The notes under the pieces: generated by a model
The model's input: the letters and a program-made list of their open reading frames with translations, nothing else
What the model was told of the DNA's origin: nothing
Databases searched by the model: none
DNA from: Nitrosomonas sp.
Lineage (GTDB): Bacteria; Pseudomonadota; Gammaproteobacteria; Burkholderiales; Nitrosomonadaceae
Assembly (NCBI GenBank): GCA_029881855.1
Contig: JAOULU010000111.1
Location: forward strand, 1 to 5,931
DNA: 5,931 bases
Direction: 5' to 3'
Part shown: piece after piece, positions 1 through 5,931 of the stretch
How the letters are laid out: each line of letters opens with the position of its first letter
How positions within the stretch are numbered: position 1 is the first letter of the stretch
Translations under genes and position numbers: made by a program

Positions 1-24
1 AGGATTAAAAAGAAAAACCACACC

Positions 25-453
25 ATGTCTCTACATATCGTATGCCCACATTGCCATGCCACCAATCGTGTTCCACCTGAACGGCTTGATGCCTCGCCTA
101 ACTGCGGTGCCTGTCATCTGGCATTATTTACTACGCAACCCATCGAATTGACAGAAACCCATTTCAGCCGTCATCTTTCACACAATGATATTCCGCTACT
201 CGTAGACTTCTGGGCACCTTGGTGTGGGCCTTGCAAAATGATGGCTCCGGCTTTTGCAAAAGCAGCAAAGATTCTGGAACCAAAGATGCGTCTGGTAAAA
301 ATTAACACCGAAGAACAACAAGGCTTAGCAGCTCGTTACAATATTCGCAGCATTCCAACACTGGCGCTATTTAAAAATGGTCAAGAAATAGCTCGGCAGG
401 CAGGTGCGATGAGCGAGCAAGACCTTGTACTTTGGGCACAAACACATAACTAA
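25..453 (+). CDS. trxC: Thioredoxin 2 (TrxC), zinc-ribbon thioredoxin
   Basis: A 142-residue thiol-disulfide oxidoreductase of the thioredoxin 2 type, expected to reduce protein disulfides in the cytoplasm. The N-terminus carries two CxxC pairs (Cys7/Cys10 and Cys27/Cys30). They form the zinc-binding ribbon that separates TrxC from ordinary TrxA. A complete thioredoxin fold follows, with active site WCGPC at residues 66-70, the preceding DFWAP segment and the cis-proline in SIPT (Pro111). Length matches the family (E. coli TrxC is about 139 aa). There is no signal peptide. The ATG is chosen because the protein begins just before the first zinc cysteines, as in relatives; the SD is weak (only an A/G-rich stretch upstream). 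The protease gene follows after 31 nt on the same strand, so cotranscription is likely. In other proteobacteria TrxC is linked to oxidative stress, but no OxyR site can be judged here because the promoter is outside the window. Confidence 0.96.
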   Translation: MSLHIVCPHCHATNRVPPERLDASPNCGACHLALFTTQPIELTETHFSRHLSHNDIPLLVDFWAPWCGPCKMMAPAFAKAAKILEPKMRLVKINTEEQQGLAARYNIRSIPTLALFKNGQEIARQAGAMSEQDLVLWAQTHN

Positions 454-470
454 CAATACTAATCAATAAA

Positions 471-476
471 AGGAGA
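471..476 (+). promoter_or_regulatory. Shine-Dalgarno site for the ATG at 485
   Basis: AGGAGA lies 8 nt before the ATG at 485-487, an ideal ribosome-binding arrangement. No comparable site precedes the GTG at 547. This decides that translation of the protease gene begins at 485, in a frame different from that of the protease domain. Confidence 0.8.
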
Positions 477-484
477 ATGCCCTT

Positions 485-1632
485 ATGTCCGAGAACGGTC
501 GATTTCTATCCCGTTTAATCTGGATATCATTGATAGCGATGATCTGGTGTTACTCTACAGTAACTCCCCTGATTCTTTCCGTTTTGAATTTCTTACCAAC
601 ACAGGCAACCAAGAAAACGCTGAACCACGTATTATAGAGGCACGTGGCAATCTCGCTGAAGATGAACAAAGCACCATCGCATTGTTTGAGAACTCACGTA
701 ATTCCGTCGTCTTCATCACTACCCGTCAACGCGTTGTCGATGCCTGGACACGCAACAGCTTTTCTGTGCCAAGCGGTACTGGTTCAGGCTTTATCTGGGA
801 TGATGACGGGCATATCATCACCAATTTTCATGTCATTAAAGGTGCCAGTGCGGCAACTGTGCGCCTGGCTGACGGGCGAGATTATAAAGCGGCTTTGGTG
901 GGCGCCAGCCCAGCACATGATATCGCCGTTTTGAAAATAGGTATTGGCTTTCAACGTCCAACACCTGTGCCTCTGGGTACCAGTCATGATTTAAAAGTAG
1001 GACAAAAGGTGTTCGCGATCGGCAACCCATTTGGACTGGACTGGACGCTCACAACAGGTATTGTTTCTGCACTTGATCGGTCCTTACCCGGTGAAAAAGG
1101 GCGCACTATCGACAACTTAATTCAAACGGATGCTGCCATAAACCCTGGTAATTCTGGTGGCCCATTATTAGACTCTGCTGGCCGATTAATCGGCATTAAT
1201 ACGGCAATTTATAGTCCCAGCGGTGTCAGTGCCGGTATTGGGTTTGCCGTCCCTGTTGACACAGTAAACCGCGTCGCACCACAACTTATCAGTCGAGGAA
1301 AATATATTCGACCAGCACTAGGTATCACAGTAGATGGAAAACTCAATGAACGGCTTGCAAGCATGCTGGATGTAACGGGTATTGTGATATTAAATGTAGA
1401 ACCTGGCTCTGCGGCTGATGTGGCAGGCTTAAAAGGTGCGGCTATTTCTCCTGATGGGACCAATATCGTACCCAACGATATCATTGTTGCCATCGAAGAC
1501 AAACCCATTGAATCTGTAGATAAATTGCTGGCATTACTTGATAGCCACCGAGTGGGTGACACGATTCAGATCACCGTGCTGCGTAATGGCAAAAGAACCC
1601 AAATGCCTGTTACGCTACAACCGGGTGAATAA
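485..1632 (+). CDS. Membrane-anchored trypsin-like (S1C) serine protease with one PDZ domain, apparently frameshifted
   Basis: A DegS/AlgW/HhoA-type protease, in this family a periplasmic quality-control or stress-signalling enzyme. The continuous protease frame runs 547-1632 (361 codons from a GTG). Numbered from that GTG, the catalytic triad is His95 (NFHV), Asp125 (HDIAVLK) and Ser203 (GNSGGP), and a single PDZ domain spans about 254-358. This frame has no export signal and its GTG has no SD. The start with a good SD is ATG 485. It encodes a short charged N-terminus and a hydrophobic anchor (about residues 10-35), then stops at TAG 635-637. Restoring one A in the run at 614-617 fuses both frames into about 382 aa, giving the expected order of anchor, linker, ARGNLAEDE segment and protease domain. 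As written, neither frame gives an exported active enzyme, so this is a recent pseudogene or a sequencing/assembly error. Family identity is firm; the DegS versus HhoA subtype is not. Confidence 0.9.
611..619 (+). other. Likely frameshift site (A run, one base short)
   Basis: The 485 frame reads AAG AAA ACG here and reaches a stop at 635. The protease frame is offset by minus one base. Adding one A to the AAAA run (614-617) gives AAG AAA AAC GCT GAA CCA CGT, which leads straight into the conserved pre-protease segment. The heptamer here does not fit the X XXY YYZ pattern of programmed -1 slippage. The exact base cannot be fixed; any single-base loss between about 590 and 630 would restore the frame. 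Confidence 0.65.
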
Positions 1633-1661
1633 CTTAATCAGCAACTGAAGATTATTAAACC

Positions 1662-2960
1662 ATGAATATGACCACGAAAATAATCATCTGGATGATTGCT
1701 GGTTTACTGTTAGGCAGCATGATTAATGCATTTGCCTCAGACATCCTCTTCGTCCAAGACTATTTAGTCAATGGTCTGTTTCATGTGATTGGTGCTATCT
1801 TCATTAACCTATTGAAAATGCTTGTTGTCCCGCTGGTCACTTTTTCATTGATCTGTGGTGTTTGCGGGATCGGCGATATTAATAAACTGGGGCGGGTTGG
1901 CATTAAAGCGTTTTCACTGTTCTTGTTAACTACCACCCTAGCTATTACCTTAGCTATTTCAGTTGCCGCCGCTATAAACCCTGGTAAAGATTTTAATTTG
2001 GAACAAACCACCCAAACAGAATTTGTCGCACCTGAGGCGCCACCACTCACACAAGTGTTAATCGATTTGATTCCCAGCAATCCAGTCGCTGCGTTTGCTG
2101 AAGGCAATATGCTGCAAATCATCTTTTTCACTATTTTGTTTGCCATTTGTTTATTAATGATTGGAGAACGCGGACGCACCATTATCGAAGGTGCAGAAAA
2201 GCTGAATGCTGTCATGATGCAAGTGGTGAATGTCGTTATGTCCATCGCGCCCTATGGCGTGTTTGCCTTAATGGCAAAAACTTTTGCACTACAGGGACTT
2301 GAACTCATTTTACCGATGATCGGCTACTTTGCTGTGGTGGTTCTGGTATTAGTTATCCATGCAAGTGGCACACTGATGCTGCTACTTAAACTGCTTGGGC
2401 GCATTAATCCATTAATGTTTCTAAAAAAAATGCGTACGGCCCAAGTCTTTGCATTTAGCACTTCTAGCTCCAACGCGACCATACCTGTCACGCTCAGAAC
2501 GGTTGAGAAACGATTAGGCGTTGATAACGCTACCGCGTCCTTTGTCGTGCCTTTTGGTGCCACTATCAATATGGATGGCACGGCTATTATGCAAGGGGTT
2601 GCAACCGTATTTATCGCCAATGTTTATGGCATTGAATTAGGGCTAACGGGCTATTTGACCGTTATTGGCATGGCCGTCTTAGCTTCCATCGGTACGGCCG
2701 GTGTACCCGGTGTTGGGCTAATCATGTTGGCGATGGTTTTCAACCAGATCGGTTTACCCATTGAAGGTATCGCGCTAATCATGGGCGTAGATCGCTTGTT
2801 AGATATGGTTAGAACCGCAGTCAATGTAACAGGGGATGGCGTTGTTACTATGATTGTGGCACGCAGTGAAGACAATATCGCAATGGATGTATTTAACAAT
2901 CCCGACGCAGGGACTTTGGAACCCGTACATTTACCGCATGGCGCGATAAACAAAGAATAG
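1662..2960 (+). CDS. Dicarboxylate/amino acid:cation symporter (DAACS, SDF family)
   Basis: A 432-residue inner-membrane secondary transporter of the GltP/DctA/GltPh family, importing an acidic amino acid or C4-dicarboxylate with Na+ or H+. Signature elements appear in order. The serine-rich SSSNATIP motif is at 268-275 (HP1) and NMDGT is at 303-307 (TM7). AGVPG is at 346-350 (HP2). The TM8 segment has Asp377, Asp381, Arg384, Thr385, Asn388 and Asp392. Arg384 matches the TM8 arginine that binds the substrate side-chain carboxylate in GltPh, which favours an acidic substrate over a neutral one. Hydrophobic segments cover most of the protein, and the length is typical (about 420-440 aa). ATG 1662 is the first in-frame start after the upstream stop; ATG 1668 is a possible alternative. 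The SD is weak (GAAG at 1647-1650). It lies 29 nt behind the protease gene, so it is probably in the same transcript. Glutamate, aspartate, succinate or fumarate cannot be told apart here. Confidence 0.95.
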   Translation: MNMTTKIIIWMIAGLLLGSMINAFASDILFVQDYLVNGLFHVIGAIFINLLKMLVVPLVTFSLICGVCGIGDINKLGRVGIKAFSLFLLTTTLAITLAISVAAAINPGKDFNLEQTTQTEFVAPEAPPLTQVLIDLIPSNPVAAFAEGNMLQIIFFTILFAICLLMIGERGRTIIEGAEKLNAVMMQVVNVVMSIAPYGVFALMAKTFALQGLELILPMIGYFAVVVLVLVIHASGTLMLLLKLLGRINPLMFLKKMRTAQVFAFSTSSSNATIPVTLRTVEKRLGVDNATASFVVPFGATINMDGTAIMQGVATVFIANVYGIELGLTGYLTVIGMAVLASIGTAGVPGVGLIMLAMVFNQIGLPIEGIALIMGVDRLLDMVRTAVNVTGDGVVTMIVARSEDNIAMDVFNNPDAGTLEPVHLPHGAINKE

Positions 2961-3030
2961 CGTCATTCATTTTCGCGTTCACCACCTACAATGCTATTCG
3001 CCAGAACAGTATATTATCAGCATCCAGGAA

Positions 3031-3061
3031 AGATCTCTCTAGCGCCGCCAGGGCGCGATCT
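3031..3061. terminator. Possible hairpin at the convergent operon ends
   Basis: Stem arms AGATC and GCGCC (3031-3035, 3042-3046) pair with GGCGC and GATCT (3052-3056, 3057-3061) around the loop GCCAG, with a 6-nt bulge at 3036-3041. The stop of the FecR-like gene lies inside it. Neither side has a convincing U tract; the - strand reads only TTTCC afterwards. It could contribute to termination of the converging transcripts, but this is weakly supported. Confidence 0.25.
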
Positions 3062-3563
3062 TCAGGCCAATAATCGATGACGATTCAATCACGCGCTGGT
3101 TATCAAAATCAACACGCTGGCCTGCACTAATAAGGCGTGTTTGTTCGCCCGCAACCATTTCTATCTGGCCATTTTCGATTGCAATGCTGCCACCAGTTTT
3201 AATCGTTTCAAGGCTAAAATCAGCGCCCATGTCCCAAAAACGTACGTCTCCCATGATGACTTCTAATCTTTTAGCGTTTATCGCTTTGTTGTCGCCACTA
3301 AAATAGATACTTCCTTGTATTAATTCGACCCTAGGCGGCTCACTATTAGTTACTGTAATGGCGCTATTGGCATCCAATTCAATAGTAACATTCGGTGTTA
3401 CCACAACGCTTTGATATTGACCTGCCGCTGTTTCATGCAGTTGGGTTGACAACGGTGGCGGAAGAATAAATATCACAGCACCCGCTAACATGGCCATTGC
3501 TGCACTTAGAAAAGGCAATAGGTATTTTTTCTGGCGCAAGACTGGCGCCGATGATTGATTCAT
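3039..3563 (-). CDS. Short FecR-like periplasmic domain protein lacking the anti-sigma domain
   Basis: A 174-residue protein with a short cytoplasmic N-terminus (about 1-13), one membrane segment (about 14-34) and a periplasmic part resembling the central FecR domain. Matching features are an ETAAGQYQSV start (45-54) and a beta-rich ELDANS stretch (62-67). PRVELIQGSIYF (77-88) corresponds to the FecR 'RrveLleGeayF' element. Near residues 105-135 and 145-152 are the usual mGDvrF and AGQ elements. Typical FecR regulators are about 310-330 aa, with an N-terminal cytoplasmic anti-sigma domain and a C-terminal domain that contacts the transporter. Both are missing, and no ECF sigma factor gene is in view. 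The start lies 8 nt after exbD, so no upstream coding sequence was lost; the SD is weak. It is last in the tonB-exbB-exbD operon and may be an accessory of the energy-transduction complex, but that is inference. Domain assignment is by pattern only. Confidence 0.75.
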   Translation of the reverse strand: MNQSSAPVLRQKKYLLPFLSAAMAMLAGAVIFILPPPLSTQLHETAAGQYQSVVVTPNVTIELDANSAITVTNSEPPRVELIQGSIYFSGDNKAINAKRLEVIMGDVRFWDMGADFSLETIKTGGSIAIENGQIEMVAGEQTRLISAGQRVDFDNQRVIESSSIIGLKIAPWRR

Positions 3564-3571
3564 TTTTTATT

Positions 3572-3991
3572 TTATTCTTTCGATGGGTCAGTAATGAAAC
3601 CGATTCTTGCCATACCCGCCTTGGCCGCTATGCTCATGACTTTTGCAACCTTTTCATAATGTACCAGCTTGTCCGCACGTATATGCAATTCAGTTTTAGG
3701 TTCTTGAGCAATGGTTGCATCAAATCGCGACGATAGTTGACCCAACAACACTGGATCCCCATTCCAGAAAAGACTGCCATCCGTACGAATAGCCAGTTCA
3801 ACATGTTCCGGTTGCGTAATATTTGGCACACTCTCCGCCTTGGGCAAATCAATTTTGACTGAATGCGTTAATAGTGGCGCTGTAATAATAAAAATGATTA
3901 GCAGCACTAACATTACATCCACCAATGGCACCACATTTATCTCAGACATTGGCGCCTGGCTTCCACTGCGATGCATACTACCAAATGCCAT
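3572..3991 (-). CDS. exbD: Biopolymer transport protein ExbD
   Basis: A 139-residue subunit of the ExbB-ExbD proton-driven motor that energises TonB. After a short cytoplasmic N-terminus comes one membrane helix (about 22-42) in the typical NVVPLVDVMLVLLIIFI context. Asp25 is the membrane aspartate essential for proton use in E. coli ExbD, at the same residue number. The periplasmic domain (about 45-139) has the usual VxIdLPkA start and the LHIRADKxVxYxxVxxVM segment. Length is normal (about 140 aa). The start ATG overlaps the exbB stop by one base (TAATG), and AGGGGA (3997-4002) is the SD 5 nt upstream, so translation is coupled to exbB. TolR is the alternative homologue, but the adjacent tonB and the lack of tolA, tolB or pal favour ExbD. 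Confidence 0.93.
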   Translation of the reverse strand: MAFGSMHRSGSQAPMSEINVVPLVDVMLVLLIIFIITAPLLTHSVKIDLPKAESVPNITQPEHVELAIRTDGSLFWNGDPVLLGQLSSRFDATIAQEPKTELHIRADKLVHYEKVAKVMSIAAKAGMARIGFITDPSKE

Positions 3992-4722
3992 TATTGTCCC
4001 CTATTAATGTTTGAATAGGTTGCTGCTTGTGTACCCGGGTTGTTGTTATTATCACCAACCGTAATTAATATAAAAAGATCATGGGCAAATGCATCTAAAC
4101 GTGCCAACCAGATACGGTTGCGGCGCACAAAAGCGTTATAAGCCAGAACAGCAGGAATTGCGACAGCTAATCCTAGCGCTGTCATGATTAATGCTTCACC
4201 GACAGGACCGGCCACTTTGTCCAATGTACCCTGACCAGAAAGGCCAATTTGGATCAACGCATGGTATATCCCCCATACTGTACCAAACAGACCAATGTAA
4301 GGCGCGGCTGAACCAGCCGAAGCAATAAGTGTTAAGCCATTTTCAACACGGGTCGCTTCCTGGTCAATACCATTGCGTAATACCCGTGTAATAAATTCAC
4401 TGGTCCCACCAGCTGCCACCAGTTTCTGTGAACCATGCTTTCTTGAATCTGCAGCGGCATCAATTCCTTGCTTGGCAAGTTCGGCAAACGCATTGTTAGG
4501 CGTTGAGTTGTTTAATGACACTTTAACATCTTGCAAAGAGTCAACACTCCAAAAATGCTTCAGAAAATCATCAGCCCGCTTCTTGGCGATATAATTAGCA
4601 ATGCTTTTAGTAAATATTAGATACCAGCTAGCCGCTGACAGTGACAACAGTAGCACCAGCACGCTGATACCTACCCCATCGATCTGGGCTAAAAAATTAG
4701 AAAAACCGAGTCCTTCTTCCAT
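3991..4722 (-). CDS. exbB: MotA/TolQ/ExbB proton channel family protein, ExbB
   Basis: A 243-residue inner-membrane protein that forms the pentameric ring around ExbD. Three membrane segments are visible at about 16-37, 132-155 and 177-198. The family core is present: PYIGLFGTVWGI (141-152) in TM2 and GEALIMTALGLAVAIPAVLAYN (from 176) in TM3, including the conserved membrane-embedded Glu177. The cytoplasmic loop between TM1 and TM2 is long, as usual. I chose ATG 4722, which lies 4 nt after the tonB stop and has AAGGA (4733-4737) upstream. A longer reading from TTG 4746 would overlap tonB and adds eight residues unlike the family. The C-terminal tail after TM3 is asparagine-rich (Asn225-228) and probably disordered. 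ExbB is preferred over TolQ because of the neighbouring tonB. Confidence 0.93.
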   Translation of the reverse strand: MEEGLGFSNFLAQIDGVGISVLVLLLSLSAASWYLIFTKSIANYIAKKRADDFLKHFWSVDSLQDVKVSLNNSTPNNAFAELAKQGIDAAADSRKHGSQKLVAAGGTSEFITRVLRNGIDQEATRVENGLTLIASAGSAAPYIGLFGTVWGIYHALIQIGLSGQGTLDKVAGPVGEALIMTALGLAVAIPAVLAYNAFVRRNRIWLARLDAFAHDLFILITVGDNNNNPGTQAATYSNINRGQ

Positions 4723-4726
4723 TAGA

Positions 4727-5428
4727 TTAATTTCCTTGCAGTACAAAGTTAAAAGGTTGCAAAGCTACAGCCCGAACCGGTTGTCCATTGCGTGTTGAAG
4801 GCCTACATTGCCAACGCTTTACTGCTATCAGCGCAGCATTGTCCAAACGATCATAGCCACTGCTATCAACAACGAGCGCTTCATCAATACGCCCATTTTC
4901 ATCAAGCTCCACACGCAACACCAATTTTCCCTCCTCCCCCATACGCCGAGAAATTGCCGGATAAATTGGTGCCGTTAACTTAGGACAAGATACTGATAAC
5001 TCCGATGACAAAGTCACCGGCTCATTTTGTATCTGCGTCAACGGTGCTTCAATAATTGGCTCCGGTACAATCTCAGGTTCTATTTCTTGTTCAGGTTCAG
5101 GCTCAGGCGGCACAACAAGTTCCGGCTTAGGTGCTACAGGCGCTTTGGCTACTAAGCGTTGCTGTTTTGGCTTAGATTGAGGTTTTTTAATAGGTTGTAT
5201 TTTAACAGGCGGCTCTGATCTGGCTTTAAGCTTTGTTTGCGGTGCCGGAAGCGAAATGACATCTGCAAATAATGTAGCCATCTGTTCAGGTGGCGTAACT
5301 AATTCCTGACTCCACAACACATAGAACAATGCGCCATGAAGTGCAAGCACAAACATTAACCCGGGCAAGGAAATAAATTTTTGCCGTGGTTCAAAATATT
5401 CAAAATTTTTCTGGGATAATGACTGCAT
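4727..5428 (-). CDS. tonB: Energy transducer TonB
   Basis: A 233-residue TonB that carries energy from ExbB-ExbD to outer-membrane TonB-dependent transporters. It has one N-terminal membrane anchor (about 20-40) containing His31, which corresponds to the functionally important TM histidine (His20 in E. coli). A Pro/Lys-rich then Pro/Glu-rich periplasmic spacer follows (about 60-130), with basic KxxP repeats first and PEPEPE repeats later. The C-terminal TonB domain (about 145-232) has the PIYP element (154-157), SRRMGEEG (160-167), an LRVELDENG strand and the SSGYDRLDNAALIAVKRW helix. Two cysteines, Cys148 and Cys208, lie in the periplasmic domain, the second where family members usually have an aromatic residue. 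The start has no purine-rich SD (the upstream sequence is pyrimidine-rich), but no other start keeps the anchor. It is first in the operon and downstream of a Fur-overlapped promoter. Confidence 0.94.
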   Translation of the reverse strand: MQSLSQKNFEYFEPRQKFISLPGLMFVLALHGALFYVLWSQELVTPPEQMATLFADVISLPAPQTKLKARSEPPVKIQPIKKPQSKPKQQRLVAKAPVAPKPELVVPPEPEPEQEIEPEIVPEPIIEAPLTQIQNEPVTLSSELSVSCPKLTAPIYPAISRRMGEEGKLVLRVELDENGRIDEALVVDSSGYDRLDNAALIAVKRWQCRPSTRNGQPVRAVALQPFNFVLQGN

Positions 5429-5625
5429 TACAAAACGGAAGAGAATGTGAAGAAAAACACTGGATTATCTAAGAATCTACCTGACGATTCACTCAATGAT
5501 TTGATTCGTGAATGATCTACGGCACTGGAACAAGCACTACTTTATTTTATAAATAGATAGTAAATAATTAATGCTTATATGCTAACCAGTAACCAAAACA
5601 TACCTCAAATAGAATCAGAGCCAAA
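5429..5625 (-). other. Long untranslated leader of the tonB operon (predicted)
   Basis: The predicted transcription start (about 5625, inferred from the -10 box) leaves about 197 nt before the tonB ATG. The stretch is AT-rich and I see no convincing gene in it. It contains an eight-codon ORF on the - strand (5575-5601) whose GAGG is only 1 nt from its ATG, too close for a normal SD. It also contains an ATTCAC/GTGAAT inverted repeat (5487-5492 and 5508-5513). No known riboswitch was recognised. Confidence 0.35.
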
Positions 5626-5631
5626 ATGCAA

Positions 5632-5660
5632 ATAATAACATAAACGATAATTATTATCAA
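5632..5660 (-). promoter_or_regulatory. Sigma70-type promoter for the tonB operon
   Basis: Read on the - strand, a -35 box TTGATA (5655-5660) and a -10 box TATTAT (5632-5637) are separated by exactly 17 nt. Each box differs from consensus by one base. It points toward tonB, the next gene on that strand. The -35 box and part of the spacer coincide with the Fur-box palindrome, as expected for an iron-repressed promoter. No experimental start site is known. Confidence 0.65.
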
Positions 5661-5664
5661 TAAC
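5645..5664. promoter_or_regulatory. Fur-box-like operator
   Basis: GATAATTATTATC (5646-5658) is a perfect 6-1-6 inverted repeat. Extended to 5645-5659 it matches the 7-1-7 Fur pattern TGATAATnATTATCA at 14 of 15 positions. Against the classical 19-bp Fur box, 5646-5664 matches at 15 of 19. It overlaps the -35 box and spacer of the tonB promoter, so iron-loaded Fur binding would block RNA polymerase. AT-richness raises the chance-match rate, but the position makes it credible. Confidence 0.7.
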
Positions 5665-5665
5665 T

Positions 5666-5680
5666 CTAAAGCTACTTTAG
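5666..5680. repeat. Short perfect inverted repeat upstream of the tonB promoter
   Basis: CTAAAGCTACTTTAG has 6-bp arms around a 3-nt centre and sits 5 bp upstream of the predicted -35 box on the tonB side. It is followed by TTTTATT on the + strand, but no + strand gene ends nearby, so a terminator role is unlikely. It could be a second operator or a chance palindrome in AT-rich sequence. Confidence 0.3.
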
Positions 5681-5783
5681 TTTTATTATTAATAAAGCAC
5701 TAATTTACTAAAATTTCAGCATTAATTATGCAAAGTTTGGAATATCAACTATCATGCTCTTTTTGTAGAAAGCCGCCTGAGCG

Positions 5784-5931
5784 CTAATCAAAAACGGACA
5801 ATGTGATCTCCACAATTTCATCAATCTGATCCGGTGATACGTTAGCTGAAATCATTGTTCTAATACCAGCTATACTACTCATTAAGTAATACGCAAGTGC
5901 CTCAGGGGATTTCTTCTTTGCAATTACACCC
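5784..5931 (-). CDS. C-terminal end of a probable TetR/AcrR-family regulator (partial)
   Basis: An open frame enters from the right edge and ends at TAG 5784-5786, giving the last 48 residues. They begin with an SPEALAYYLMSSIAGIRTM helix, then SANVSPDQIDEIVEITLSVFD and the stop. The pattern of a helix with (L/M)xSSxxGxR followed by a short turn and a final amphipathic helix closely resembles the C-terminal ligand-binding end of many TetR/AcrR repressors. The helix-turn-helix would be outside the window. It is on the same strand as tonB but 355 bp upstream, with tonB having its own promoter, so it is probably a separate transcription unit. Assignment rests on general resemblance of a short tail. 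Confidence 0.6.
   Translation of the reverse strand, partial: GVIAKKKSPEALAYYLMSSIAGIRTMISANVSPDQIDEIVEITLSVFD

Noticed and set aside
608..620. Programmed -1 ribosomal frameshift
   Set aside because: The codons ACC AAG AAA ACG do not form an X XXY YYZ slippery heptamer and no strong stem-loop is evident downstream; a single-base loss is simpler.
547..1632. GTG at 547 as the true start of the protease
   Set aside because: It has no SD, gives an N-terminus of about 25 residues unlike the family, and lacks any export signal, whereas ATG 485 has both a good SD and an anchor in the adjacent frame.
1209..2953. Long antisense open frames over the protease and symporter genes
   Set aside because: They lie opposite genes with clear family motifs and show no recognisable domains; they are coding shadows.
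2961..3030. Clear rho-independent terminator after the symporter
   Set aside because: No GC-rich stem followed by a T run is visible in this stretch.
3991..4746. TTG 4746 start for exbB
   Set aside because: It overlaps tonB and adds eight residues; ATG 4722 has an SD and fits the operon spacing.
5447..5515. 22-codon + strand ORF from a GTG in the tonB leader
   Set aside because: A GGAAGAG precedes it, but spacing is only 3 nt, the peptide matches nothing I recognise, and it is antisense to the leader. Length is within chance expectation.
5575..5601. Eight-codon leader peptide on the - strand
   Set aside because: The GAGG is 1 nt from the ATG, too close for normal initiation, and the peptide has no run of regulatory codons.

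Overview
The window comes from a Gram-negative bacterium, most likely a beta- or gammaproteobacterium. The evidence is an inner-membrane TonB-ExbB-ExbD energy-transduction operon, a periplasm-type trypsin/PDZ protease, a zinc-ribbon thioredoxin 2 and a Fur-box-like promoter. Base composition is moderate in the genes and AT-rich between them. I cannot place it to genus. No RNA gene, insertion sequence, CRISPR array or phage gene was found.

Left half, + strand (25-2960): three closely spaced genes that probably share a transcript starting left of the window. They are trxC (thioredoxin 2), a DegS/AlgW/HhoA-like membrane-anchored serine protease with one PDZ domain, and a sodium:dicarboxylate/glutamate-type (DAACS/SDF family) symporter. 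The protease gene appears frameshifted near its 5' end. The well-placed start and Shine-Dalgarno (SD) site at 471-487 open a frame encoding a signal anchor, which stops at 635-637. The protease domain lies in the next frame, and one missing A in the run at 614-617 would join the two.

Middle (2961-3038): a 78-bp convergent intergenic gap. An imperfect GC-rich hairpin straddles the end of the opposing operon.

Right half, - strand (3039-5428, read right to left): tonB, exbB, exbD, then a short FecR-like gene, tightly packed (4-nt gap, 1-nt TAATG overlap, 8-nt gap). TonB, ExbB and ExbD form the proton-motive-force-driven machine that powers outer-membrane transporters for iron chelates and similar ligands. 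The fourth gene keeps the central FecR periplasmic domain behind one membrane segment but lacks both the cytoplasmic anti-sigma domain and the FecR C-terminal domain. This is the least conventional gene in the window.

Far right (5429-5931): a 355-bp intergenic region holds a near-consensus sigma70 promoter (TTGATA-N17-TATTAT) overlapped by a Fur-box palindrome, both oriented to serve tonB. This implies iron-repressed expression and a leader of roughly 200 nt. At the window edge is the last 48 codons of a - strand gene that resembles the C-terminus of a TetR/AcrR-family regulator.

I do not see a wholly new system. The points most worth a second look are the protease frameshift, the stripped-down FecR in the tonB operon, and the Fur-overlapped promoter with its long leader.
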